From NCBI GenBank assembly GCA_963693285.1, contig OY848918.1, positions 10,301,162-10,365,161 of the forward strand: 64,000 nt of DNA, in the 5' to 3' direction. The notes beneath the pieces are model-generated. The model did no database searches. It worked only from the letters and a program-made list of their open reading frames with translations, and was not told the DNA's origin. Shown here one piece after another: positions 20,491 through 31,168 of the stretch (within the stretch, counting starts at the first letter, position 1; each line of letters begins with the position of its first letter). The DNA is from Xestospongia muta. Taxonomy: Eukaryota; Porifera; Demospongiae; Haplosclerida; Petrosiidae. Made by a program: the position numbers and the translations under genes.

Positions 20491-21729
20491 ATGACATGTT
20501 TCTATGTTATAACTCTACTGACTGTTATTGCTAGTATCTCTGCTAGCTCTACCAGTGATAATGGTGGATTTGATACATGTCTTTCTACCTCTTCTCTCAA
20601 ATTTATTGAACAAGCTCTAGCTAATATTAGCAATCAACTTGGACGTGTTGGAACTAGAGATCCCTCTGACATTGGAGAGTCTCTTACTGGTGTTACAAGT
20701 CTCCTTCAGCTTTCTCTGTTGAAAGAGTTACTAGGTGAGTATAAGAAGGGATTACCTTCAGACAAGCAACAAGGACTAGCTATCTTAAGTCGTATTGAGC
20801 TATTACTGAACTCATCCATTCAAGATCTAACTAGCAGACTGGACACAATAGAGTCTAATGTTGACCTGTTGTTGAGACATAGTAATATAACTCACAGTAC
20901 TCTGACATCTATTGATGATCAACTAGAAGATTATAGTAATAAATGTGGACCTCCTTTGCTACGATCATGTGAGGAGATTAAAAGCAGATGTCCAGACTGT
21001 CTTTCAGGCTATTACATTATAGCTGATAATCGCAGCATTCTTCGTCATGTGTATTGTTATATGGAGGAATTGTGTAATTGCACAGGAGGATGGACAAGGG
21101 TAGCTTATCTTAACATGAAAGATAGCAGTGAGACATGTCCTGATGAATTTAGACTACATAATGAAGATGGTGTTCGAGCATGTGGTCGACCAGTTAGTAG
21201 CGGAGGTAGCTGTGCAGGAATAACATTTTCATCAGGTAACATTGAGTACTCTCAAGTGTGTGGTAAAGTTATTGGATATCAAGTTGGGTGGCCAGATGGA
21301 GCACGTTTTAGCAATAACAAGAACATTGATTCAAATTATGTTGATGGCATTCTATTAACTCATGGTAATCCTCGTAGTCACATTTGGACTTTTATAGTTG
21401 GTGCTCAAGAATACGATAAATGGAGTTATTGTCCATGTGGTAGTGTAGATTCCAGAAACCCACCACCATTTGTTGGTAATGATTATTATTGTGAGTCAGG
21501 ATGTCCAACATCACCAGTAGTTGGTAAATTCTATCACAATGATCCTTTGTGGGATGGTCATCAATGTGGTAGTATAGAAACTGCCTGTTGTAACCGTACT
21601 GGTATACCTTGGTTTTATAAGAAATTCAATTACTCCACTACCGACTACATAGAGATGAGGATTTGTCTTAGCCATGAGACATCTGATGAAGATTGCGCTG
21701 TAGCCCAGTATGAGATCTATGTTAAGTAG
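20491..21729 (+). CDS. Secreted coiled-coil/FReD-like protein, short type A, variant C-terminus
   Basis: 412 codons from the ATG that aligns with other members (another ATG lies directly before it at 20488). Signal peptide 1-18. The stalk is shortened by about 30 residues: LDTIESNVDLLLRH joins the first and last heptads, and the LLQGLPSD segment is absent. A KCGPPLL hinge and CPDC (167-170) replace the acidic hinge and WPSSPSD of long members, adding cysteines. The C-terminal third departs sharply after VIGYQVG: GWPDGARFSNNK, ILLTHGNPRSHIWTF, VGAQEYDKWSY, CPTSPVVGKFY, and an ending QYEIYVK with one late Cys instead of CC. Only the gene at 36033 shares this version, together with its 900-bp 3' flank. 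Confidence 0.85.
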   Translation: MTCFYVITLLTVIASISASSTSDNGGFDTCLSTSSLKFIEQALANISNQLGRVGTRDPSDIGESLTGVTSLLQLSLLKELLGEYKKGLPSDKQQGLAILSRIELLLNSSIQDLTSRLDTIESNVDLLLRHSNITHSTLTSIDDQLEDYSNKCGPPLLRSCEEIKSRCPDCLSGYYIIADNRSILRHVYCYMEELCNCTGGWTRVAYLNMKDSSETCPDEFRLHNEDGVRACGRPVSSGGSCAGITFSSGNIEYSQVCGKVIGYQVGWPDGARFSNNKNIDSNYVDGILLTHGNPRSHIWTFIVGAQEYDKWSYCPCGSVDSRNPPPFVGNDYYCESGCPTSPVVGKFYHNDPLWDGHQCGSIETACCNRTGIPWFYKKFNYSTTDYIEMRICLSHETSDEDCAVAQYEIYVK

Positions 21730-22623
21730 TTAAGAAGAGACATGTAATAATGAGTTACTGTATACTTTGTTATTTGTCAATACACACACTTTTAATTTCT
21801 GCTAAATCTAATATAAAAAATTTAATTCAAAATGTTTTATTAGTTAACAATATGCTATTTTAATGTGATAACAAAGTTTACTTAATTAACTTAATGTGGA
21901 ATAAATTGTCATGACCCCACCTAATTGCATAATACCGGGTGAACTCTGATCTTTGGCTAATTCAGATACATTGTTAGTAGTGCCAATTTCATATTTGTTA
22001 GTTTGGTATTTTTATCATATATATATGTACTGTATGTGGGAAGGGAAATGTATTATAATATTCTGGTTAATGACAGACTCGTAAAGATATAAGTACACCA
22101 AGCTATCTCAACTCATATGTTATTTTGTGATAGCTCATTTATAGTTACTATATAATAGATTATATCACATGGACAAGATACATATTGTATTCAATTGATA
22201 GTACATTTGTCAGTAGTATAATATTATTTTACTATATAAATCATTATGTGTTATAATACATGTTTATATTGGAGTAGTCTAAGAGGTTGAGAAAGGACAG
22301 TCATGGTTGATATTAGAGTAGTGTTCAAAGTTCAGAAAGGAGTGGACAGTTGACTCGATGAAATCTTTGAGACAGTGGCTATATTTAATAAGCTAAGAAA
22401 ATACAGTTGTGGTTGATATGAGGATTATCCTTTAAGTAGTGGTTATCCTTTCAAATGTTCAGAAAGGAGAATTATAGTTAATATTGAAGTAGATGTTGTC
22501 TTTTTGATGAATTGAAGCTAATAAATAAGTTAATAAATTGCATAGATCCCATTGGCCAAGGCCTCTAACTATTTTAGACCATAGAAACAGCACAATGCAA
22601 ACTATCCTGAGTATTGGTTAAAA
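21730..22623. other. Intergenic 3' flank, duplicated at 37275-38190
   Basis: No gene. It matches the flank of the 36033 gene until about 22632, where the Crypton-like relic begins. It contains several copies of a TTGAGAAAGGACAGTCATGG-like phrase also found at other loci in the window. Confidence 0.65.
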
Positions 22624-24010
22624 GTGATAGAATATTTTTTGATGAAAAATCTACGGTCTGAACCACTGTATGATTGGTGTTGTGATTTGCAACAAGATGA
22701 CAATGAAATTAACAAATTTCTAGTAATTGCCTTAGAAGACTTCGAGAAATCATTCACAACAACCAGCAGATACGTGTCAGCCAAAATGGAGTCAGACATT
22801 GAAAAGGCAAAACTTCCAACAGTTTCAAATGCAACAGCTAAAGACACTAAGTATTGTACTAGACCCTTTACTGAATAGGGTCAATTATAGGCCACAAACT
22901 TATGGTGACAACATTAACCTTTTAGAAGACATGGGTGAGCAAGACCTTCAATATATAATTGTCTGACAAGGTTTATACTAGTGTTGTAAAAGTATTGAAT
23001 TTGTATTTAGTTACTGTTATTGTTATTGTACAAAATTTGTTAGAATTTTAGTTTTTGTTATTGATTGTTCACAAAATTGATGTGAGTATTTGCTTTAGTT
23101 ATTGTTAGTGAATCAACTTGTTGTTATTGTTATTGATGAAAGTCTATTTTAAAGGATAACATTTAAGTGCCAAATGTACAATGTCAAACGTTTAAGTAAA
23201 ATTACTTTGGGACCTTTTTGACTTTGCCAAAGCTGACTCTTTTTCCTTTATAATGTTCTTCTCCTTTTGAACGAAACAAATGAATCCTCATATAAACAGC
23301 CAAGTCAGGTGATGACTCGTGGTATTGTAAAAGTTCTTTGACCATTCAATAGGTCTATGCACCTTGTTTACACATCGATGTGTTAATAATTTTTTCTTAT
23401 TTTACTAGTATAGAGCTGCTATTTTTGTTTTAGTTATTGTTTGTTAATGATTTCTAACTAATTTTAGTTATAGTTTTGTTATTGTTAACAATAATGATTT
23501 CCCTTTTACAAAAATGGTTTTAGTTTTAGTTATTGTTAAACAATTACAACACTAGTTTATACCTGAGGTCAGAAAGATGGATGGTAGTGAATAATCTGCC
23601 AATTCATTGCATCATATCTGCTGTGTTGTTTTGAGACATATAAGATTAAATGGGAGACCGAGTTTGGGTATCTTTCAACAAGAGTCATTTGCGGACTTTA
23701 AAGTTGTGTTAGATGGAGAGATAAAACATTTACAAGCTTCAAACATTGGTACAAAAGTTAGAAAGGCTGAACCTCGACTGAAGAAGATAAAGAAATATTG
23801 TGAGAGAAAGGACTTGTAGGTGATCACGCTCCACAAGCATTGGTTGACCAGTAGTATTCACGAATGGGTTGTACTTTGCTTTAAGGAGTGGTAAAGAACA
23901 CCAAACTCTAAGATTCCATCTCTGTAGGTTGAACTAATTGAAAAGCCAGGTGAAAAGCCTTACCTGGTGTAGCAGAAGATATTTCTAAAAATAACACAGA
24001 TGGTCTATAA
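22624..24010 (+). pseudogene. Degenerate DUF3504 (Crypton-derived) gene
   Basis: The first part (22624-22878) ends ATAKDTKYCTRPFTE, which fits the helical core-binding start typical of this family (T-x-x-x-T-x-Y/W pattern). After a hAT-like insertion, 23640-23990 reads NGRPSLGIFQQESFADFK, LDGEIKHLQASNIGTKVRKA, then in broken frames GDHAPQALVDQ, RSGKEHQTLRFH and EKPGEKPYL. These match the DUF3504 pattern of ZMYM-, QRICH1- and Crypton-type tyrosine-recombinase relatives (GDHTPQxL, LRSGxEHRxLR). There are several stops and frameshifts. No active-site assessment is possible. It lies between two duplicated FReD segments and is absent from the sister flank at 38190. Confidence 0.65.
22979..23554. 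mobile_element. hAT-like MITE, 576 bp, with 8-bp target duplication
   Basis: Termini TAGTGTTGTAA and TTACAACACTA are inverted repeats, flanked by perfect 8-bp direct repeats GTTTATAC (22971-22978 and 23555-23562). Eight-base duplications and TAGTGTTG-type ends are typical of hAT elements. It has no coding capacity. Subterminal TAGTTATTGTTATTG-rich tracts fill both arms. It sits inside the DUF3504 relic and is therefore younger than it. Confidence 0.85.
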
Positions 24011-24406
24011 GACCCTATCTTACAATAACTATACTCTGTCCAAGTTGAGAAGGGCCACCCAGACATGTAAATAACTTTTACATTTTACGTGCTATCTATA
24101 TGAAACTTGCACCAATCGATTCAGCTTGCAAATGTGCATTTTATATATAAGATATGGCTCTTTATTTCTACTAGATAGTAGCAAACTGTAAAACTCCATA
24201 CATTTTCAATGGCATACCTTTGTCATACTTTAAATTACTCACCTTTGAGGATTTAACCAATAACACTTTTCACCTCAAGAAGTCAGCCGTGCGGCACATG
24301 ACAATTTAAAAATTGCTGTTCTAATTATATGAACAGATGTTCTATTGTAACAATTATATTATTAAAATAATAATCAGTATAATAGTAGTGTACTAATTCA
24401 TGAATG
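24011..24406. other. Unassigned sequence
   Basis: No gene recognised. The stretch has no counterpart in the sister segment near 38200 and probably belongs to the inserted block. Family upstream sequence resumes near 24395. Confidence 0.4.
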
Positions 24407-24448
24407 TGACCTTTTGGATAGTAAGGTCACTTTAATCTGTAGTATAAA
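24407..24448 (+). promoter_or_regulatory. Everted repeat plus TATA (class I-ER)
   Basis: TGACCT-N11-AGGTCA at 24407-24429 and TATAAA at 24443. ATG at 24514. Confidence 0.55.
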
Positions 24449-24513
24449 TTTGAGGCAAAGCTTCTTTCACATCTCAATCTTCTTACTTAAATATCTTTAA
24501 GACAACATTCAAG

Positions 24514-24911
24514 ATGTTATTCTCTATGCTGTAATTCTAGTGACTGTTATTGCTAGTGTCTCTTCTAACACTATTGGTTCATGTCTTTCTACTGTCATTT
24601 TGTCCATTTGAAATCTGACTGCCAAAGTCAATTCTATGATATCCTGGTCTAACAATGAGTATAAACTTTTTCGATTACTTCATTCAAGTAAGGAGATTAA
24701 GAAGAAATGTCCAATAGACTAATATATGATAGTTGATTGTCATGACCATGTTTGTCACATCGAAACATTGTGCAGCTGTGGGGGAGATTGGATGAGAGTA
24801 TCTTAACATGACAAATAGCAATGAGAAATGTCTGATGGATTTAGACTCTATAGTCAAAATGGATTTAGAGTATGTTGTAGACCAGTAAGTAGTGGAGATA
24901 GACTTTTAGAC
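24514..24911 (+). pseudogene. Degenerate small family member (copy 2 of 4)
   Basis: As at 19897, but retains more of the domain, up to the MDLDS/VVDQ region. A one-base loss shifts the frame after MLF, the shared stop follows the ILSI position, and further lesions lie at TGGATGAGAGTATCTT. It ends at the same GGAGATAGACTTTTAG junction. Confidence 0.7.
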
Positions 24912-25103
24912 TTCATAACAGTTCAATCAAGAACAAGATTATTAGATTAACTATTCTCATGTGAACATTAATATAGTTAGGTACATCTGTTACTCAAGCA
25001 ATAGTCTGCTGATGTTCTCATGGTAAACTTAATACTTTGGTACATATATCTAAAGGTAATGTACTATCTGAACTCTTGTTTAACAAGTACAACTCTAGGA
25101 ATG

Positions 25104-25145
25104 TGACCTTTTGGATAGTAAGGTCACTTTGATCTGTAGTATAAA
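25104..25145 (+). promoter_or_regulatory. Everted repeat plus TATA (class I-ER)
   Basis: TGACCT-N11-AGGTCA at 25104-25126 and TATAAA at 25140. The ATG at 25213 is 73 bases below TATA because the leader is five bases shorter. Confidence 0.6.
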
Positions 25146-25212
25146 TTTGAGAATAACTGTTTCTTTTGTCATATCTCAATCTTCTTAATATCTTCATGAA
25201 AACACTCTTAAG

Positions 25213-26441
25213 ATGACATTTTTCTATGTTATAACTCTACTGACTGTTATTGCTAGTATCTCTGCTAGCTCTACCAGTGATAATGATGGCTCTGATACAT
25301 GTCTTTCTACCTCTTCTCTCAAATTTATTGAACAAGCTCTAGCTAATATTAGCAATCAACTTGGAAGTGTTGGAACTAGAGACTCCTCTGACATTGGAGA
25401 GTCTCTTACTAGTGTTACAAGTCTCCTTCAGCTGTCTCTGTTGAAAGAGTTACTAGGTGATTTTAAGAAAGGATCATCTTCAGACAAACAACAAGGACTA
25501 GCTATCTTGAGTTGTATTGAGCTGTTACTAAACAGCTCCATTCAAGATCTAATTAGCAGAGTGGACACCGTAGAGTCCAACACTGACCTGTTGTTGAGAC
25601 ATAGTAATATAACTCACAGTACTCTGATGTCTATTGATGATAAACCAGAAGATTATAGCAATAAATGTGGACCTCCTTTGCTGTGCTCATGTAAGGAGAT
25701 CAAAAGTAGATGTCCAGACTGTCCTTCAGACTATTACATTATAGCAGATAATCGCAGCATTGCTCGTCATGTGTACTGTTATATGGAAGAGTTGTGTAAT
25801 TCCACAGGAGGTTGGATGAGGGTAGCTTATCTTAACATGACAGATAGCAGTGAGAAATGTCCTGATGGATTTAGACTGTATAATGAAAATGGTGTTCGAG
25901 CATGTGGTCGACCAGTTAGTAGTGGAGGTAGCTGTGCAGGAATAACATTTCCATCAGGGAACATTGAGTACTCTCAAGTATGTGGTAAAGTTATTGGATA
26001 TCAATTTGGATCTCCTGATGGTCCAGTTGGTAATGATATTAATGGATATTATGTAGATGGTATTAGTCTGACACATGGTAGTCCTCGTAAACACATCTGG
26101 AGTTTTATATCTGGACCATTTAACAACCATCATCCTAGCTAATGTCCCTGTGGTACTAGTGGTGCTAAGAGTGTTCCATCATTTGTTGGCACTTGTTATT
26201 ATTGCGAGTCTGGTAATCTTCTTAACACTAATCCACCTCAACTTTACACTAACGATGCAATTTGGGATGGACAAGGTTGTGGTAGTGTTGAAGTGCCTTG
26301 TTGTAATCGATCCAATCTTCCTTGGTTTATAAGCCACTGGGGTACTGTACAACTGACTCCATTGAAATGAGGCTATGTTGTGATGAAGGAACAAGTAATG
26401 AAGATGTTCCCTTTAATTTGGTGGAGATTTACGTCAAATGA
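25213..26441 (+). pseudogene. Short type-A FReD-like gene, recently inactivated
   Basis: Reads 309 codons from MTFFYVITLLTVIAS through the stalk, CPDC, GGWMRV and HIWSF to FNNHHPS. There TAA (26140-26142) replaces the TAT of YCPCG. After it the frame is open to the PCCNRSNLPW motif, where one base is missing (TTTATAAGCC for TTTCATAAGCC). The family end with TGA lies at 26439-26441. With only two lesions it died recently, or the longer frame makes a truncated secreted protein without the CPCG-to-end part. Confidence 0.85.
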
Positions 26442-27021
26442 TACTTTTCTATTGAGTGTATACAATACAAACATATTATTAGTAGTGACTAAATAAATAA
26501 AACCCCTCCTACCAATTAGATATTAATTACTTTTGTCTTGTTTTAATATTGCCAAACTTTTTTTGAAATGAAAATACTGATAATGATAATGATAATGATA
26601 ATATAGTGAATAGTTGTTCTGTTTGTATTGGTATTAAAAATAAACCTTCATAATACATTTTAAAGTTCCTTAAGTGTCCCTAACTGGTTCTCCTATAAAG
26701 ATCTATATCCACTGCTGGTCAAGTATCTGCCGAGATACTTCTACTCTCAATGTTTATAATTATACCTGTGTTAGATAATTAACTTTGATATAGTGACTGA
26801 ATTTGTTTAAGGCTACCATTTCATTTGAATGATGAGAGTACATGGACAGATAAATTAATAAATAGTGTTATTGATTCTATGAATTAGTACATGTTGATAT
26901 GAAAATAAGTTAACTTTGAGCTAGTCAGTCTATCTCCTTTAAGAGACAGATAGTGAACCGTCATAATAGATATTAGGGACTGTTTGTATGTCCCAGATAG
27001 TTAACTTTAATGTTGATTTAG

Positions 27022-27067
<46 letters not shown>

Positions 27068-27770
27068 CATTATTATAACAGTCCACTTGGTATTGAATAT
27101 CTGTTAAAAGGTGATTGATTAGGTTTCTTATATTGGAAAGTCCTCTAACTGTTAGTACAGATGTTGTTTATCACTAGATTTTTTGTGACTTATAACTGTT
27201 ATAATGCAGTTAACCTAGTTTGGTATTTGGTAGTGATAAAACTTGTCTTTCAAGGTGAGAATCATAGTTGATGTAGAAGTAGTCAGCTTTTAAATGATGA
27301 ATAAGAAACCATTATTGATATTGGCCGTACTACCATGTATAATATGTCAACATCACACATACTTTGTTAATGACATATTGACTGTATAAATCAGTACATA
27401 TTATGATAATGTAAACAAGTTAATTTGGAGGTAGTTTATCTCCTTTGAGTGGTTGAGAAAGGATAATTATGGTTTACATTGAGTAGTTCATATATGGAAG
27501 CTATTATTTGAAGTCCAGACAGGAGAGGCTTGATTGACATATTGTAGTCTTTGAAGTTCAGACAGGAGAGGCTTGGTTGACATATTGTAATCTTTGAAGT
27601 AGATCTGTCTGAGAAAGGACAGCCATAGTTGATATTGGTGTAGTCTTTTGAGGTTGTGGTTATCTTTTAGGAAGAGAATTATAGTAGATCTTATCTTTTG
27701 ATGAATTGAAGTAAGGAAGTAGGATTTCTATAGTCTTCTATCTCTTATGTAATGACTTCATCAGTGAGTA
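26442..27770. other. Intergenic with simple repeats
   Basis: Shared 3' flank (26442-26600), a GATAAT run (26575-26603), a TA tract (27023-27066), and a 45-bp direct duplication around GACAGGAGAGGCTTG (about 27513-27595). 27420-27790 recurs at 30430-30796. Confidence 0.65.
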
Positions 27771-27820
27771 TATATAAGGTAGATGATACCAGTCTACAAT
27801 AGAACAGTACAATAGTTACA
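27771..27820 (+). promoter_or_regulatory. Type-B promoter, TATATAAGG
   Basis: GTGAGTATATATAAGGTAGA with TATATAA at 27771, 50 bases before the ATG. The leader AGAACAGTACAATAGTTACA is close to those at 55905 and 60840. Confidence 0.65.
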
Positions 27821-29059
27821 ATGACTTCCCTTCTATCTTTACTGGTAGTCATACTAGCTATTACTGGTATGTCTAATCCATCAAGTCATTCAGATGGTGA
27901 TAGTAGTATAGATGATGCCATAGCTAACCTGACTGCTGCTATTAATCAACTCCTTACTAAATCTTCTCACAGTAGCTGTCCACCTTGTGAAGATGGTAGT
28001 AATCCAACTAGTCCCATACAACTTGTTGTATCACAACAACTACTATCTAACTCACCAACTAAATGTAATAAAATGATCAAAGAACTCACTGGGGCTATTG
28101 CTGCTAATATATCCAGGTTAGAGACAAGGTTGTACAATGAAGACATTATTAAGATACTTGAGGTTGTCAATAATCTTAATAGCAGTATGGTTAGGTTAGA
28201 AGATAACGTTAACAATATTAAAGAAGATATTAATACTCTCAAAGATATTCATGAGAACACAACTACAGAGAAATGTCTTTCTCCATCATTGTTACTTCCT
28301 CGTTCATGTGAAGAGGTCAAAAGCAGATGTCCAGACTGTCCTTCAGGCTATTACATTATACTTGATAATTGTAGCATTGCTCGTCATGTGTACTGTTATA
28401 TGGAAGAGTTGTGTAATTCCACAGGAGGTTGGATGAGGGTAGCTTATCTTAACATGACAGATAGCAGTGAGAAATGTCCGGATGGATTTAGACTGTATAG
28501 TGAAAATGGTATTCGAGCATGTGGTCGACCAGTTAGTAGTGGAGGTAGCTGTGCAGGAATAACATTTCCATCAGGGAACATTGAGTACTGTCAAGTATGT
28601 GGTAAAGTTATTGGATATCAATTTGGATCTACTGATGGTACAGTTGGTAACAATATTAATGGAGTTTATATAGATGGTATTAGTTTGACACATGGTAGTC
28701 CTCGTAATCACATTTGGAGTTTCATAGGAGGAGTATATGAAAACAAATATCCAAGTTTTTGTCCATGTGGTACTAGTGGTTCTAGGAGTGTTCCATCATT
28801 TGTTGGTACTTGTTATTACTGTGAGTCTGGTAATCCTCTTAACACTCATCCTCCTCAACTTTACACTAACGATGCAATTTGGGATGGACAAAGTTGTGGT
28901 AGTGTTGAGGTGCCTTGTTGTAATCGACCCAATCTTCCTTGGTTTCATAAGCCACTGGGATACTGTACAACTGACTCCATTGAAATGAGGCTATGTTGTG
29001 ATGAAGGAACAAATAACGAAGATGTTCCCTTTAATTTGGTGGAGATTTATGTCAAATGA
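27821..29059 (+). CDS. Secreted coiled-coil/FReD-like protein, type B
   Basis: 412 codons, single exon. Signal peptide MTSLLSLLVVILAITGMS (about 1-18). The N-terminal region is unrelated in detail to type A: DDAIANLTAAINQLL, a CPPC motif at 53-56, Cys82, then a heptad-rich stalk about 85-145 with N-glycosylation sites NIS, NSS and NTT. The C-terminal domain starts at SC 162-163, has CPDC at 170-173 and GGWM at 202-205, and ends DVPFNLVEIYVK. Variable segments are GGVYENKYPSF and NPLNTHPPQLY; the second is shared with the type-A gene at 53550 and, nearly, with the pseudogene at 25213. The domain was thus joined to a different N-terminus. An extra Cys lies in LDNCSIARH. Confidence 0.85.
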   Translation: MTSLLSLLVVILAITGMSNPSSHSDGDSSIDDAIANLTAAINQLLTKSSHSSCPPCEDGSNPTSPIQLVVSQQLLSNSPTKCNKMIKELTGAIAANISRLETRLYNEDIIKILEVVNNLNSSMVRLEDNVNNIKEDINTLKDIHENTTTEKCLSPSLLLPRSCEEVKSRCPDCPSGYYIILDNCSIARHVYCYMEELCNSTGGWMRVAYLNMTDSSEKCPDGFRLYSENGIRACGRPVSSGGSCAGITFPSGNIEYCQVCGKVIGYQFGSTDGTVGNNINGVYIDGISLTHGSPRNHIWSFIGGVYENKYPSFCPCGTSGSRSVPSFVGTCYYCESGNPLNTHPPQLYTNDAIWDGQSCGSVEVPCCNRPNLPWFHKPLGYCTTDSIEMRLCCDEGTNNEDVPFNLVEIYVK

Positions 29060-29215
29060 TACTTTTCTATTGAGTGTATACAATACAAACATATTATTTG
29101 TAGTGAGTAAATTAATAAATCCCTCTTACCAATTAAGATATTGATTGCTTTTGTCTTGTTTTACTTTTACCAAACTTTTTTGAAATGAAAATACTGATAA
29201 TGTTAATGATAATCA

Positions 29216-29655
29216 TTGAGAGCCAGTCTAAGCAGATAACAAAGATATCAAATCAACTAGATCATCTCAATCAAGCTGTACGTAATATAACAGATCCACT
29301 AGTTGATGTAGAAAAAGATCCTTCTTCTCCATTACTTCACTCATGTGAGGAGATCAAACGTAAATGGCCAACCAGTCCTTTAGACTAATACATTATAGCT
29401 GACAGTCGTGGACATGCTCGTCATGTGTACTGTTATATGGAGGAGTTGTGTAATTCCACTGGAGGTTGGATGAGGATGGCTTATTTTAACATGACAGATA
29501 GCAGTGAGAAATGTCCTAATAAATTTAGACTGTATAGTGAAAATGGTGTTCGAGCATGTGGTTGACCAGTTAGTAATAGAAATAGCTGTGTAGGAATAAC
29601 ATTTCCATCAGGTAACATTGAGTACTCTCAAATGTGTGGTAAAGTTATTGAATAA
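29216..29655 (+). pseudogene. FReD-like gene fragment resembling the gene at 60862
   Basis: Begins inside the stalk (ESQSKQITKISNQLDHLNQ), with no signal peptide, fused to a 3' flank of another member. It carries TAA after TSPLD, TGA in place of the CGA of CGRPV, and stops at GKVIE-TAA. Nothing of the CPCG-to-end part is left. Confidence 0.85.
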
Positions 29656-31168
29656 TATACAAATAATAATCCAAAATCTTTTTATTAGTTAATAGTATAT
29701 CCTCTTTTAATGTGATAACAACTGAAAGTGAAATAAATGGTTTATCTTTTCCTTGTTTTAATAGTGTTACTGCAGTAAATAAATTGTCATGACCCCATTT
29801 GAGCTGATAAGACATAATTATACCTGTGTTAGATAATTCTGTTTGAGATTACTATTGCCTTTTGAAAGAAAAGATATGAGTAAATGGACAGATAACTGGA
29901 TGGATGAGGTGTTATTGACTCTATGAATTAGTACATGTTGATAATTAAACAAGTTAAGTTTGAGCTAGTCAGTCTATTTCCTTTAAGAGATAGAGAAAGG
30001 ACAATCATGATTGATATTAGGGATTGTTTGTTTGATAATTAACTTTGTTGTTGTTTAGTTATATATAGATAGCATTATAACAGTCCACTAGGTAACCAAT
30101 ATCTGTTAAAAGGTGACCGAACAATGTTTCTTATATTGGAAAGTTCTCTAACTGTTAGTAAAGTTGTTGTTTATCACTAGATCTGTTTGTAACTTAAAAC
30201 TGTTATCATGTAGTCAACCTAGTTTGGTATTGGTAAATCTTGTCTTTCAAGGTGAAAGTCATAGTTGATATAGAAATACTTGGTTTTTAAATGATGAATA
30301 AGAAACCATTATTGATATTGGCCCTACTACCATGTATAATATGTCAACAACACACTTACTTTGTTAATGACATATTGACTGTATAAATCAGTACCTATTA
30401 TAAGATATATTGATAATGTAAACAAGTTAATTTGGAGGTAGTTTACCTCCTTTGAGTGGTTGAGAAAGGATAATTATGGTTTACATTGAGTAGTTCATAT
30501 ATGGAAGCTATTGTTTGAAGTCCAGACAGGAGAGGCTTGGTTGACATATTGTAGTCTTTGAAGTTCAGACAGGAGAGGCTTGGTTGACATATTGGAGTCT
30601 TTGAGGTAGATCTGTCTAAGAAAGGACAGCCATAGTTGATATTGGTGTAGTTCTTTGAGGTTATGGTTATCTTTCAGGAAGAGAATTATAGTAGATCTTA
30701 TCTTTTGATGAATTGAAGTAAGGAAGTAGGTTTCTATAGTCTTCCATATCTCTTATGTAATGGCCTCAATGAGTATGGAAGGTATATGGTACCAGTCTAC
30801 TGTTTTTTTAAATTATATAACATTAGTTTTTGTCTTTTGGTGGTTTGTTCATATTGTAATTGCAGTTTGTCAGGTCACATTTCATTATTATAAGCAACCA
30901 CAAAATTGTTATATATAGCACAAAGATTTCTGATTTGTACTAGCAATGGGGTCAAGTCAACACCCTTTAATTCTTCCTAGAATTACTTAAGGGGAAATAC
31001 TGTGTATGCTGATCTAACTCTATGTGGGCTATATTATTTAGTATTTTATTAAGGATGTGGTTTTCACTTTCAGATCAATTTCTTTAAAATTGGTAATATA
31101 AATTTGAGGCTCAATGCTACAGTTCTGGTGTTTTAATCTTCTTACTAGAAGCACTTCATGATAACACT
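29656..31168. other. Intergenic, two fused upstream regions
   Basis: 29800-30796 duplicates the upstream region of the type-B gene at 27821, ending in a damaged promoter (GGTATATGGTACCAGTCTAC, TATA lost). At about 30798 it joins abruptly to the upstream region of a type-A gene, with TATAAA at 31097. Confidence 0.65.
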
